Shown: positions 17,931 to 27,164, counted from the stretch's first letter. The stretch is DNA of 64,000 nucleotides from Mycetocola manganoxydans (GCF_003667545.1 NZ_RCUV01000007.1:62001-126000); one strand, 5' to 3'. The notes: generated from the sequence alone by a model not told the origin. A program made the numbers and translations.

Positions 17931-18434
17931 ATGCGCATCCATATCGCCACCGATCACGCCGGCCTCGACTTCAGCCAGCACCTGCAGCAGCACCTCCGCG
18001 ACTCCGGCCATGAGGTCGTCGATCACGGGCCCGCCGAGTACGACGCCCTCGATGACTACCCGGCGTTCTGCATCAACGCCGCCACCGCCGTCGTGCGTGA
18101 CCAGTCCGCAGGGATCGAAGCCCTCGGGGTTGTGTTCGGAGGATCAGGGAACGGTGAGCAGATCGCCGCGAACAAGGTGCGAGGCATCCGCGCAGCCCTG
18201 GTCTGGAACCTCAGCACCGCAAAGCTCGCGCGCGACCACAACGACGCGAACGTGATCTCGATCGGCGCCAGGCAGCACTCGGTCGACGAGGTCATCTCGT
18301 TCATCGACGCGTTCATCGCCGAACCGTTCACTGCCGAAGAGCGCCACGTTCGCCGGATCGCGCAGCTCGCCGAGTTCGAGAAAACGGGCACCATCGCCGG
18401 CAAGAACGTCGACGCGGCTCCCGAACGAGCCTGA
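17931..18434 (+). CDS. rpiB: Ribose-5-phosphate isomerase B
   Basis: A 167-residue RpiB interconverting ribose 5-phosphate and ribulose 5-phosphate in the pentose phosphate pathway. TDHAG (8-12) and GGSGNGEQIAANK (70-82) form the active site. Glu76 stands where enteric enzymes have the catalytic Cys, the mycobacterial arrangement. The family's helical C-terminus is complete. The start at 17931 is fixed by the family N-terminus (Met-Arg-Ile-His-Ile). The nei-type gene starts one base after its stop, so they form an operon. Confidence 0.95.
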   Translation: MRIHIATDHAGLDFSQHLQQHLRDSGHEVVDHGPAEYDALDDYPAFCINAATAVVRDQSAGIEALGVVFGGSGNGEQIAANKVRGIRAALVWNLSTAKLARDHNDANVISIGARQHSVDEVISFIDAFIAEPFTAEERHVRRIAQLAEFEKTGTIAGKNVDAAPERA

Positions 18435-18435
18435 C

Positions 18436-19431
18436 GTGCCAGAGGGTCACTCCGTCCACCGCATCGCCCGGCAGTTCCGCCAGAACTTCCAGGGCCGCCG
18501 GGTGAGCGTCTCGTCGCCCCAGGGCCGGTTCGTCGAGGGCGCGAAAGTGCTCGACGGGCGAACGGTCACCGACGTCAAAGCCGTCGGCAAGCAGATGTTC
18601 ATCGACTTCGACGACAGTGTCTGGCTGCGGGTGCACCTCGGAATGTACGGTGCGTGGGACTTCGCCGGTGAGATCACCTCGGACGCTACGATCCAGTCAG
18701 CCAATGGCCGCATGGGCCACACGAACCAGCGGGGAACAGACCTCGCCGCGGCGATCCTCGACGATGCGGGGGAGAACTCCCTGAGTTCGATCGGCGCACC
18801 ACGCAAGACGCGTGTGCGGATGTCGGAGCAGACAAAGGGGCTGGCTGACTCCGAGTGGGAGACATTCCCTCCGGAGCCGGTCGGGGCGGTTCGCGTGCGA
18901 CTCCTGACCGAGAACGCCGTCGCGGATCTCCGTGGTCCGACCGCGTGCGAGATCATCGACGACGCCCGGGTCGGTGAGGTCATCGCGAAGCTCGGGCCGG
19001 ATCCTCTCCTCGATGACAGTGACGCCGCTGAGGACCGGTTCACCGCCGTTGTGCTGAAGAAGCCGACGCCTATCGGGCTGCTGTTGATGGACCAGTCCGT
19101 TGTCTCCGGAATCGGAAACGTGTACCGGGCTGAACTGTTGTTCCGTGCGGGGGTGAACCCGCACACACCCGGAAAGCTCGTGCCGGAGGAGACAGTCCGC
19201 GACATCTGGCGCGACTGGTCCCGACTGCTCCGCATCGGTGTCGAGACCGGGCAGATGATGACGATGGACAACCTCACCGGTGAGGACTACCGCAAGGCGA
19301 TGGCACACCGCGACGACAGACACTGGGTCTACAAGCGTGAGGGCCTGCCCTGCCGGGTCTGCGGCACGCACATTCTTCTCGAGGAGATGGGAGCCCGCAA
19401 GCTGTACTGGTGCCCCGTCTGCCAGGCCTGA
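18436..19431 (+). CDS. nei: Formamidopyrimidine/endonuclease VIII-type DNA glycosylase
   Basis: A 331-residue base-excision glycosylase/AP lyase. It starts with GTG then Pro2-Glu3, the catalytic pair (Pro2 forms the Schiff base). The helix-two-turn-helix region with SGIGNVYRAELLF and a C-terminal zinc finger (CRVC then CPVC) follow. Length and neighbours match the mycobacterial Nei group. The insert around residues 85-130 is longer than in E. coli Nei. It removes oxidised pyrimidines. It is co-transcribed with rpiB, and the amidohydrolase gene follows after 13 bp. Confidence 0.92.
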   Translation: MPEGHSVHRIARQFRQNFQGRRVSVSSPQGRFVEGAKVLDGRTVTDVKAVGKQMFIDFDDSVWLRVHLGMYGAWDFAGEITSDATIQSANGRMGHTNQRGTDLAAAILDDAGENSLSSIGAPRKTRVRMSEQTKGLADSEWETFPPEPVGAVRVRLLTENAVADLRGPTACEIIDDARVGEVIAKLGPDPLLDDSDAAEDRFTAVVLKKPTPIGLLLMDQSVVSGIGNVYRAELLFRAGVNPHTPGKLVPEETVRDIWRDWSRLLRIGVETGQMMTMDNLTGEDYRKAMAHRDDRHWVYKREGLPCRVCGTHILLEEMGARKLYWCPVCQA

Positions 19432-19444
19432 GCCGGAGCATCCG

Positions 19445-20950
19445 ATGACGAACTTCCGCCTGCGCGCGTCCCGGCCGGGATCCGGCATCCGTCGTACTCT
19501 GACCGGCGTCCGTATCGCCGGGTTGGGCGACGACGTCGTTGACGTGGTGATCGAGGACGCAACGGTCGCCGAGATCCGTCCGAGCGGCGCTTCCCAGCCG
19601 GACGGGGAGACCACGAACGGCGATGGGCGCTGGCTTTTGCCCGGCCTGTGGGATTCCCACGTGCACTTTACCCAGTGGGCGCAGATCTCGCGCCGCTTCG
19701 ATCTGGGAGCCACCCGGAGCGCGCGCGAGGTGCTCGACGTCGTCGCCGCGAACACGGTGCAGGGGGAGGACGGGCCTGCCGTCGGTTTCGGGTTCCGCGA
19801 CGCCCTCTGGTCGGATGCCGCGTCGCTCGGTGAACTGGACGGCGCGTCACATGGCCGAGCCGTCATCCTCATCGCCGCCGATCTCCACTGCGTCTGGCTG
19901 AACAGCGCCGCTCTGCACCAGTTCGGCCACCCGGGCTCGGACTCCGGGCTGCTCCGCGAAGAGGACGCATTCACCATTCTCCGTACCCTCGACACCGCTC
20001 CCGATGACGTCGTCGACGGCTGGGTGAACGACGCCGCGAACCGGGCCGCCTCCCGTGGGGTCGTCGGGATCAACGACTTCGAGATGTCATGGAATCTGAG
20101 TGCCTGGACCCGGCGGATCGCTTCGGGCACCATCGCGCTGCGTGCCCGGTTCGGCGTGTATCCACGCGACCTCGACCAGGCCATTGCCGAAGGGCTGCGG
20201 ACCGGCGACATCCTCCCGCACACGCACGGGCTGCTCGAGGTCGGCCCGCTCAAGGTGATCACCGACGGATCCCTCAACACCCGCACCGCGTATTGCGTCG
20301 ACGAGTACACCGGCGTCGCAGAACACACGCACGGTGTGCTCACGGTTCCGACCGACGAATTCGTCGGCCTCATGTCGCGCGCCCGCGACGCCGGGCTCGA
20401 GTCGGCGATCCACGCCATCGGTGACCGCGCGAACAGCCTCGTTCTCGACGCGTTCGAAGCGACAGGATCGCACGGCTCTGTTGAGCATGCGCAGCTGCTG
20501 TCGCCGGGTGACGTCGCTCGGTTCGCAACGCTCGGGGTCACCGCGAGCGTGCAGCCCGAGCACGCGATGGACGACCGCGATGTGGCGGAGCGCTACTGGG
20601 AGGGGCGCACCGGGCGAGCGTTCATGCTCCGCAGTCTCCTTGACGCCGGTGGCACTCTCGCTCTCGGGTCCGACGCACCCGTCGCCCCGCTCGACCCGTG
20701 GGTGGCGATCGCGTCCGCGGTCGGCCGGTCGCGCGACGGGCGTGCCCCGTGGCATCCGGAACAGTCAATCTCGATCGCCGAAGCTCTCGCCGCATCCACT
20801 CGCACAGGCAACACCACGGTGCGAGCCGGGCAGCCCGCGGACCTTGTGCTGGTCGAGCAGGACCCGTACGCGGCAACACCCGACAGCCTGCGACGGATGC
20901 CGGTGGCCGCGACGATCCTCAACGGCCGCGATACCTACACGTCGCTCTGA
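19445..20950 (+). CDS. Amidohydrolase family protein (YtcJ-like)
   Basis: A 501-residue metal-dependent hydrolase of the amidohydrolase_3 group. It has the small N-terminal beta sandwich, then LPGLWDSHVHF with metal ligands His72 and His74, later His-Ala-Ile-Gly-Asp (AIHAIGDRAN) and VEHAQLLSP, and near the end LALGSDAPVAPLDPW with the catalytic Asp. The C-terminal TGNTTVRAGQPADLVLV is typical. The substrate is unknown. The ATG at 19445 follows nei by 13 bp, and the terminator after it ends the rpiB-nei-amidohydrolase group. Confidence 0.9.
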   Translation: MTNFRLRASRPGSGIRRTLTGVRIAGLGDDVVDVVIEDATVAEIRPSGASQPDGETTNGDGRWLLPGLWDSHVHFTQWAQISRRFDLGATRSAREVLDVVAANTVQGEDGPAVGFGFRDALWSDAASLGELDGASHGRAVILIAADLHCVWLNSAALHQFGHPGSDSGLLREEDAFTILRTLDTAPDDVVDGWVNDAANRAASRGVVGINDFEMSWNLSAWTRRIASGTIALRARFGVYPRDLDQAIAEGLRTGDILPHTHGLLEVGPLKVITDGSLNTRTAYCVDEYTGVAEHTHGVLTVPTDEFVGLMSRARDAGLESAIHAIGDRANSLVLDAFEATGSHGSVEHAQLLSPGDVARFATLGVTASVQPEHAMDDRDVAERYWEGRTGRAFMLRSLLDAGGTLALGSDAPVAPLDPWVAIASAVGRSRDGRAPWHPEQSISIAEALAASTRTGNTTVRAGQPADLVLVEQDPYAATPDSLRRMPVAATILNGRDTYTSL

Positions 20951-20964
20951 CCGCGTTGCAATGA

Positions 20965-21003
20965 CAAAGGAGGGCCGCCCAGATGGGCGACCCTCCTTTT
21001 TTG
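20965..21003. terminator. Bidirectional intrinsic terminator
   Basis: Arms AAAGGAGGGCCGCCC and GGGCGACCCTCCTTT (one mismatch/bulge), loop AGAT, then a run of T's. It lies between the convergent amidohydrolase and dps genes. Confidence 0.88.
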
Positions 21004-21010
21004 TCTGCGT

Positions 21011-21496
21011 CTAGCGGGAGACGTGGGCGACGAGGAACCAGCGGTCCTTTTCGAGACCGCGGGCGATCTCGATCGCGATGTCCTGGCTGGTCAGGTCGAT
21101 GCCGTCCAGTTCGTCGACGGCCGTCTTGATGGAGACGAGAGCGGCGTCGATCTGTGCGACGAACTCCGCGATGGTGTTCTCTGACTGCTGGAAGCCAGCG
21201 GTCAGTTCACCGGTGGAAGTCTTGGCGGCGACGGTCGCGAGTCGGGCGTCGACGGGGAGGCCCAGGGCGACGATGCGCTCAGCGGCGCTGTCAGCCCAGT
21301 CCTGTGCGTGGGCGACGATGGTGTCGAGGAGCTCGTGGACTCCGACGAAGTTCGCTCCGCGAACGTGCCAGTGTGCCTGCTTGCCGTTGACGACGAGGGC
21401 GGTCATGTCGATGACGACCGGGGTCAGGAACTGCGCGACTCCTGCAGCGACGTCGGGGCTGACGGAGGTCGATGGAATCGTGGTGATGTCTGTCAT
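21011..21496 (-). CDS. dps: Dps family ferritin-like DNA-protection protein
   Basis: A 161-residue mini-ferritin. QAHWHVRGANFVGVHELLD contains the inter-subunit ferroxidase ligands (His42/His44, His54, Asp58), and AERIVALG and LEKDRWFLVAHV are family hallmarks. It should form a dodecamer that oxidises and stores iron with peroxide and protects DNA. The N-terminal tail is short and not Lys-rich, so strong DNA binding is not expected from it. Start 21496 follows GGGGAA; a promoter candidate lies 48-75 bp upstream. Confidence 0.93.
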   Translation of the reverse strand: MTDITTIPSTSVSPDVAAGVAQFLTPVVIDMTALVVNGKQAHWHVRGANFVGVHELLDTIVAHAQDWADSAAERIVALGLPVDARLATVAAKTSTGELTAGFQQSENTIAEFVAQIDAALVSIKTAVDELDGIDLTSQDIAIEIARGLEKDRWFLVAHVSR

Positions 21497-21543
21497 GGTG
21501 TTCCCCTTCACTGTGCGCGTGGTTGATTGCGCTGTTGACGACA

Positions 21544-21571
21544 ACGCTACTCAGGCTCAGGCATTCCGCAA
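21544..21571 (-). promoter_or_regulatory. Candidate dps promoter
   Basis: On the minus strand TTGCGG (21571-21566) and TAGCGT (21549-21544) are 16 bp apart, about 48 bp before the dps start. Confidence 0.35.
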
Positions 21572-21624
21572 CCAAGCCAAGGCTCGTCTAACCCACCGGT
21601 CCAGCGACGTCCTCGCCGGCCGGG

Positions 21625-24600
21625 TCAGCGTAGGGACGAGATCCCACGGGCGACGCTTTTGAGGTCACGGATCCTTCGCTCATAGGTTGCGGCGAGAACG
21701 ATGAGGATGACCCCGCCGATCCCCGCCCAGAGCCACCACGGGACGGAACCGTACAACCCGGAAATCCACGGCCACAGTTGGGCCAGGGCATGAACGACCA
21801 CAACGGCGGCACCGATGAGCGTCGGAGCCTGCATTCTGAGCGCCAGTCCGACCCCGAGCACGACAAGCGACCCGATGCCCAGGGCAACGACCCGCCACAA
21901 CTCGTTCGGGCCGAGGTTCGCGAGGAGCGAGGGAACGAGCAGAAGGAGCAACCCGGCGCCGATGGGTGCCCACGATCGCATCTGCGGGAACCGCGCGAGC
22001 CGCGCGGCGCCACCGGCTATCAGCGCAACCGCGAGTGGCGCGGTCGCCAGTTCGAACGGCGACGCTGCATCGGAAAGCAGCAGAAGCACGACGAGCACGG
22101 CAGCAGCGCTGATCGAGACCCATCGGAGCAGGGGCGAGAACTCGTCTCGAACGGATGCCGCCAGCACGATCCCGCAGACGACCAGAAGCACCGTCACCCC
22201 CCGCCACCCCGCGAGGGGCTGTTCCGCAAGAGCGGCCATCGTCGGCAGGGTGAGCGCCACCACGGATGCCGACAGGGCGACCGCGGGAAGGACAGCCGAC
22301 GTCCGCTTGCTGAAGAACCACAGGAGCCCCGCAGCGATGAGGATGACGGCTGTTATCGCCGACCACACTTCGAACGGGACCCCGATGCTCGTCCGATCGC
22401 TGAGTGCGCGGAAGACGCCGGCCACGAAGGCGGCGAGCACCCCGGCGAGCCAGAACGGCCGGCCGGCGTTGAGGCCACGCGCCGCAGCCGGCGTGAGCAA
22501 ACCGGCGACGACGAGGGCGGCTGACGTTGCCAGCACGACCCCTGAGCGCAGGAGCGAGTCGCCAAGGAAGAGTGCGCTCGGTGCGAGGCCGAGTGCCAGA
22601 CCTGCGACAAGGAGAACCTGACGCTCACGGTCGACGTCTCGGACGAGCCTGACGATGACGCCCGCAACGATCGTTATCGCGAGAGGAACGGTGACGAGCT
22701 CGAACGGCGCCAGATTCGCCGGAGCGAGGAGCGCGCCGCCGAGCACCGCTGCGGCGGCAATCGAGACCCAGCGGAGCGCCGGCGAGAATTCGTCCCGCAT
22801 GCACGCGGCGAGAACGAAACCGCACAGCACGAAGAACACGATGAGGGCGCGCCAGGGCTCGACCCCCGCGACGGCGACTGCTGCTGCCGTCGGTGCGGCG
22901 AGAGCAACGACCGCAGCGACGATCGACACGGTCGCGGCACCGCCCGGCGATCGGCGGGTCAGGTGCCACGCCAGGGTGGCAGCGATCAGCACGGCAGTGG
23001 CGCCAGCCGACCACCACTCGAAGGGGATGCTCTCGTCTGACTGGTGGAGGAATGCGCGCCCCACCCCGGTCAGGAAGCTCGCCCCGACACCCGCGGACCA
23101 GAGAATGACCCCGCCCCGCAATCCGCGGTGGGTCTCAGGAGCGAGCGCGCCGGCGACCACGAGAGCTGCGGAGACCGACAGGACGAGAAGCGGCCTGAGC
23201 GGGTCGGAGGTCAGACCGGCGATGGCACTGGGAACGAGTCCCACCGCGAGCGCGGCGATCAACAATGCTGACCGGCCGGGAACCGCCTCGGCGGCCACGG
23301 GACGCCTGGCAAGGATCAGCCAGAGAATTGCCAGCAGGAGCCCGGCGACCGGGAGGGTGTACCACTCCACTTCGTCGACGTCCGAGCGGACGAGTCCCAA
23401 CCAGAGCGCGGAGACCGCCAACGGCAGTCCGAGCCACGCGAGATGCCTCCGCTCTGACGTGCCGGTGACGATGCCGCCCGGACCACTGGCCACGACGAGA
23501 GCGGCAACGGCGAGCAGCAGCAGTGCAAGCCAGCCCATCCGGGGGCTGTCGGGGAGGCCCGCGATGACCCCCAACCCGACGATCCCGAGAACAGAGTCCC
23601 AGACCATGCGCGGCGCGGCAGAGCGCGGAAAGAGAAGGAGCGCGACACCGGCGAGAAGAACCGCGACACCGGCGACGATCACAACGAGCGATGACGAGCG
23701 GTCCTCCGCGCCGAGAGTTGGAGCGTATCGGCTCCATGCGACAGCGGATGCCGATGCGATCGCGGCCGGCGCGATCGCCGCAGCGACGAATCGCTCGGGC
23801 CAGGTGGCCACGGATCGGACCAACTGCCAGAGGATGCCGCCGACGGCCGCGAGCACGAGCGTCGCGAGCAGGAAATCGGCTTCATCGGAAACGAGGAGCA
23901 GGCAGACTCCGCCGAGAGCGGAAAAGAGCGCAACGGTGAAGACCGCGGCGTTCTCCACGCGAGTGAGAAACCGTGTTCCGGCGAGGAGGCCGATCCAGAG
24001 AAGCACGGCGGTCGTTGTGAACCAGAGCACCGGCTGAGCCCACGGGAGTGGCCCGCCCGTCGCCGCTGCGAACCACCCGGGTATCAGCGACACCGTCGCC
24101 AGCACCGTCACGGATGCCACGACCGAGACCAGGGGCAGCAGCCAGACTGCGGCCGCATGGCGGACCCGGAACCACACGACCTGCCGGAAGGCGATGAGGA
24201 GGGCGATCGCCCCGAGGAGCGCGAAAGGGAATGTGACAGTGCTCGTCGCTCCGATGGTGCCGAAGGCGAGGAGACTCAGTCCGAAGACGAGTCCCAGCAC
24301 AAGCCGCAGGCCGGGCAGCCCGCGAACAACCCCGACAAGGACGACGACCGAGAGCACCCCGAGCCACGCCGTGGAGGCGACCGGCTGCCCGAGCGTCGCA
24401 CCCGCTCCGATGAGCCCGACACCGCCGAGCGCGACGGGCGCCCATGCCGTGCGTTGCGCGAGGCCGAGGAGGAAGAGCGCTGCGAAACCCAGGCCGGCGA
24501 CGGAGAGCGCGGCGAGAGGGGCTGCCCAGCCCTGCGTGAAAGCGACACCGGGACTCTCGAACGCCGTAAGGCTGAACGCGCCGGAACCCACACCCCACGC

Positions 24601-26085
24601 TGCGGTGGTCAGGTTTGCTGCGGCGGCGGGAAGAGCCGCGAGGCCCGCAACCCCGAGTGGAACCCACGTCGCGAGCTTCAGAGCGCGCGCCAGCCGGGCG
24701 AGTCGTTGAGTCCGGGAAAGCGTGGCCACAAGGACAGCCGCGAGAGTCGTGCCGGCGAGAGGCAGCCAGCGCCATTCCTCTCCTGCGTCTCGGGGGACAA
24801 GCCCGAGCCCGGCGCCCGTCGCCGTGAGTCCCAGGCCGACAGCGGCGACCACCGCCCAGGGGGTGAGAGCAGCAGGGGTGGACCCACGAGAGTCTGACGG
24901 AGCCGCTTCAGCCGCTGGCGCAGGTTCGACAAGGAGGGAGAGGAGCCAGCATCCGGCCGCAATGGAGAACGCGAGGACTCCGCCGAACGCTAGATCGGGG
25001 AATGCGCCAAGGGCCAGGACGGAGCCGAGGATCGCACCGGCGACGCTCACCAAACGAAGCGTGACGCGTTCGACAGTGAGCCGGACACGGGACCAGAGCG
25101 CGGTCGCACCGAACGCGACAACCATGGCGGCTGCCCACAAGCCGGTGACGGGAGCCGGCTCAGGGAACAGGCCGAGCACCAGGGTGAACGCCGCGACCGG
25201 AGCGAGGAGTACGGCTGAGACCGACAGCGTGCGGAGTGGGAGGATCCGGAACGCGAGCAGGAGAAGCGCCGACAGAGCGCCGAGAGCGAGGCCGGTGTAG
25301 AGCCAGATAGCGAGACCGTCGGATCCGAACAGACCGTTCGCGCGGATGATCCACAGATCGAGCAGGAACAGAACGACGGCAAGGCTCGCGATGCCCTCGG
25401 CGGTTCCTCGAAGATTGCGGCGGAAAAGGAGGGCGGCGACGCCGAAGACGACGATACTCGCTGCCCCGGTAAGCACGGACCGGACCTCGAGGCTCGCCAC
25501 GAGGTACGCGACGAGCACGAAGAACAGCGCCATGACCGCGACGAGCAGAACGCCGACGGTGAGCATGAGGATCTGGATGCCCGACCGTCGCGGTCGCGCA
25601 CTCTCCTGAGGTTGTGGGAGGTTCAGCGGTGGGACCGGTGGAGCGGTAGGCGGCGCAGCGGGAGCCGCCGCGGCTCCGGGTGCGAAGCGTTCCGGGTTCA
25701 CTCCGGGGTCGGTCGGATAACCAGAAGCCGGCGCGCGTTCCGGCGATGGCGAAGCCGGCGGATAGGCGAACTGCCCAGCTGCGGCCGGAGCGGTGAACTG
25801 TTGCGAAGCGAGGAAATCCGCCTCCCGGCGTGCCAGATCCGCCCGGCGGCGTTCCTCCTGCTGCACACGCATGCGGGCAAGCAAGTCCTGACGTCTCGAC
25901 TCCGCGGCCGCAACCGCGGCGCCCGCCTCGAGCAGGTCCGTTGCCGCCGGCACCGTCAGATCGAGTCCGCAGTTGGCGCACACCGCGCCGCCGAGCGATG
26001 AGAAACAGGCGGGACAGACGGTCGTGTTGGTCAGCAGAGACGGGTCGGCCGGCCACCAGCGGGCGGGGCGGAAGGTGTCTGGCAT
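21625..26085 (-). CDS. Giant polytopic membrane protein with N-terminal zinc ribbon (SCO7613-like)
   Basis: A 1486-residue protein. CPAC and CANC (Cys24, 27, 36, 39) form a zinc ribbon, followed by a charged helical segment (about 50-120, Arg/Glu/Gln rich, coiled-coil-like), a Pro/Ala linker, and from about residue 165 onward tens of hydrophobic helices alternating with short Arg/Pro loops. The hydrophobic part looks internally repetitive (recurrent WSA-ATAVLIAA and DEFSPALRWVSIAAA elements). It resembles Streptomyces SCO7613 C-terminal-domain membrane proteins; function unknown. CAGAAT lies 6 nt before the ATG. It is divergent from the gamma-CA gene. Confidence 0.88.
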   Translation of the reverse strand: MPDTFRPARWWPADPSLLTNTTVCPACFSSLGGAVCANCGLDLTVPAATDLLEAGAAVAAAESRRQDLLARMRVQQEERRRADLARREADFLASQQFTAPAAAGQFAYPPASPSPERAPASGYPTDPGVNPERFAPGAAAAPAAPPTAPPVPPLNLPQPQESARPRRSGIQILMLTVGVLLVAVMALFFVLVAYLVASLEVRSVLTGAASIVVFGVAALLFRRNLRGTAEGIASLAVVLFLLDLWIIRANGLFGSDGLAIWLYTGLALGALSALLLLAFRILPLRTLSVSAVLLAPVAAFTLVLGLFPEPAPVTGLWAAAMVVAFGATALWSRVRLTVERVTLRLVSVAGAILGSVLALGAFPDLAFGGVLAFSIAAGCWLLSLLVEPAPAAEAAPSDSRGSTPAALTPWAVVAAVGLGLTATGAGLGLVPRDAGEEWRWLPLAGTTLAAVLVATLSRTQRLARLARALKLATWVPLGVAGLAALPAAAANLTTAAWGVGSGAFSLTAFESPGVAFTQGWAAPLAALSVAGLGFAALFLLGLAQRTAWAPVALGGVGLIGAGATLGQPVASTAWLGVLSVVVLVGVVRGLPGLRLVLGLVFGLSLLAFGTIGATSTVTFPFALLGAIALLIAFRQVVWFRVRHAAAVWLLPLVSVVASVTVLATVSLIPGWFAAATGGPLPWAQPVLWFTTTAVLLWIGLLAGTRFLTRVENAAVFTVALFSALGGVCLLLVSDEADFLLATLVLAAVGGILWQLVRSVATWPERFVAAAIAPAAIASASAVAWSRYAPTLGAEDRSSSLVVIVAGVAVLLAGVALLLFPRSAAPRMVWDSVLGIVGLGVIAGLPDSPRMGWLALLLLAVAALVVASGPGGIVTGTSERRHLAWLGLPLAVSALWLGLVRSDVDEVEWYTLPVAGLLLAILWLILARRPVAAEAVPGRSALLIAALAVGLVPSAIAGLTSDPLRPLLVLSVSAALVVAGALAPETHRGLRGGVILWSAGVGASFLTGVGRAFLHQSDESIPFEWWSAGATAVLIAATLAWHLTRRSPGGAATVSIVAAVVALAAPTAAAVAVAGVEPWRALIVFFVLCGFVLAACMRDEFSPALRWVSIAAAAVLGGALLAPANLAPFELVTVPLAITIVAGVIVRLVRDVDRERQVLLVAGLALGLAPSALFLGDSLLRSGVVLATSAALVVAGLLTPAAARGLNAGRPFWLAGVLAAFVAGVFRALSDRTSIGVPFEVWSAITAVILIAAGLLWFFSKRTSAVLPAVALSASVVALTLPTMAALAEQPLAGWRGVTVLLVVCGIVLAASVRDEFSPLLRWVSISAAAVLVVLLLLSDAASPFELATAPLAVALIAGGAARLARFPQMRSWAPIGAGLLLLLVPSLLANLGPNELWRVVALGIGSLVVLGVGLALRMQAPTLIGAAVVVVHALAQLWPWISGLYGSVPWWLWAGIGGVILIVLAATYERRIRDLKSVARGISSLR

Positions 26086-26091
26086 TGCCCC

Positions 26092-26097
26092 ATTCTG
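26092..26097 (-). promoter_or_regulatory. Possible -10 box of the giant membrane protein gene, leaderless
   Basis: CAGAAT on the minus strand, 6 nt before the ATG at 26085. Confidence 0.4.
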
Positions 26098-26177
26098 TCG
26101 GAGCGCCGCGAGCTGCGTGGGCCCCAGTTGTGGATGGGGAGGCTTGGAGCCCCCCTGTGGACAGCTCGGGGCCGCTG

Positions 26178-26183
26178 TAGTCT
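26178..26183 (+). promoter_or_regulatory. -10 box of the gamma-CA-like gene, leaderless
   Basis: TAGTCT lies 6 nt before the ATG at 26190, with no ribosome site between them. Confidence 0.5.
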
Positions 26184-26189
26184 GGCCGC

Positions 26190-26738
26190 ATGACGAGCGA
26201 CGACGCAGCATCCATCATTCCGCTGACCGGCGTGAAGGGGCCTGACGTCGCTGAAACGGCATTCGTTGCTCCCGGCGCACGCATCGTCGGGAATGTGACG
26301 CTGAAGGATCGATCGAGTGTTTGGTACAACGCCGTTCTGCGGGGCGATTCCGCTTCGATCGTTCTCGGCGAGGGCAGCAACATCCAGGACGGCGTCGCGG
26401 TCCACGTCGATGCGGCGTCCCCTGTGGTCATCGGACGGGGTGTCTCCGTCGGCCACAATGCCGTCGTCCACGGGTGCACGATCGGCGACACCGTGCTCGT
26501 CGGAATGGGTGCGGTCGTGCTCAGCGGCGCTGTGATCGGCGACGAATGCCTCATCGCTGGGGGAGCGGTGGTGCTCTCCGGCGCCGAAATTCCGCCACGG
26601 TCTCTCGTCGCCGGAGTGCCGGGGAAAGTGCGACGCGAGCTGACTGACGACGAGGTCGACGGCATCCGGAAGAATGCGGAAATTTATCTCGAGCACTCGC
26701 GGCACCACGCCGAGTCGATCGAGGGCGGTTCGGTCTAG
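26190..26738 (+). CDS. Gamma-class carbonic anhydrase-like hexapeptide-repeat protein
   Basis: A 182-residue left-handed beta-helix protein. Hexapeptide repeats run from about residue 25 to 150, with SVWYNAVLRGD, GEGSNIQDGVAVHVD, VGHNAVVHGC and GMGAVVLSGAVIGDECLIAGGAVV, matching the YrdA/CaiE/gamma-CA group. Histidines at the expected metal positions are present, so a bound zinc or iron is likely. Carbonic anhydrase activity is not assured in this subgroup. It is leaderless by its -10 position. Its end overlaps the convergent small membrane protein gene by 4 bp. Confidence 0.9.
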   Translation: MTSDDAASIIPLTGVKGPDVAETAFVAPGARIVGNVTLKDRSSVWYNAVLRGDSASIVLGEGSNIQDGVAVHVDAASPVVIGRGVSVGHNAVVHGCTIGDTVLVGMGAVVLSGAVIGDECLIAGGAVVLSGAEIPPRSLVAGVPGKVRRELTDDEVDGIRKNAEIYLEHSRHHAESIEGGSV

Positions 26739-26920
26739 TCCGAACCGTTCTTCCTGACCCAGCGCCGATGCGAGGTCATTGCTGAGCCGAGACACACCGC
26801 GGATGCCGCCATGAGGCCCACTCCTGCACCGAAGCGGCCGGTTCCGAAGAAGATACCCGCGCAGATGAAGAGCGCGACGCCGATGGTCGTCCAGATCGAA
26901 TACGAGCGGAGCATCTTCAT
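26735..26920 (-). CDS. Small two-helix membrane protein, 61 aa
   Basis: After MKMLRSYSIW come two hydrophobic segments (about 10-26 and 31-46) joined by a Gly-Arg-Phe-Gly turn, then a basic end SHRRWVRKNGSD. This is the layout of a small inner-membrane hairpin protein; I cannot name a family. The start at 26920 is chosen because the upstream frame runs through tRNA-Gly. It lies 36 bp downstream of tRNA-Gly and could share its transcript. Confidence 0.65.
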   Translation of the reverse strand: MKMLRSYSIWTTIGVALFICAGIFFGTGRFGAGVGLMAASAVCLGSAMTSHRRWVRKNGSD

Positions 26921-26956
26921 CGCTTCGCCTTCGATTCGTCTGGTGGGACGGGGAAC

Positions 26957-27030
26957 TGGAGGGGCTGACGAGAATCGAACTCGCATCATCTGTTTGGAAG
27001 ACAGAGGCTTTACCACTAAGCTACAGCCCC
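26957..27030 (-). tRNA. tRNA-Gly (TCC)
   Basis: Acceptor GGGGCTG pairs with CAGCCCC. The anticodon stem is CTGT/ACAG with TCC in the loop CTTCCAA, and the T arm is GCGAG-TTCGATT-CTCGT. The discriminator is T and CCA is encoded. Confidence 0.95.
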
Positions 27031-27136
27031 GAAATCTGGCGGGGTACCGTCAGGGTTTCGGTTTGCGCCGGAAGACCGGCACCCGAATATCGTAGTACAC
27101 GTTTCGGGGTGCGATGTGCCGCGACCCGCCGCGTCG

Positions 27137-27164
27137 GTTTTTTGCCCGCGGTCGTGCATTAGAC
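27137..27164 (+). promoter_or_regulatory. Candidate promoter of tRNA-Pro and tig
   Basis: A TTTTTG element (27137-27142) is followed 16 bp later by TAGACT (27159-27164). tRNA-Pro starts about 65 bp downstream. The 198-bp gap between the two divergent tRNA genes holds no reading frame. Confidence 0.4.

Noticed and set aside
18697-20541. 614-codon minus-strand frame opposite nei and the amidohydrolase
   Set aside because: It spans two recognisable plus-strand genes and its translation is dominated by Arg, Ser and Pro.
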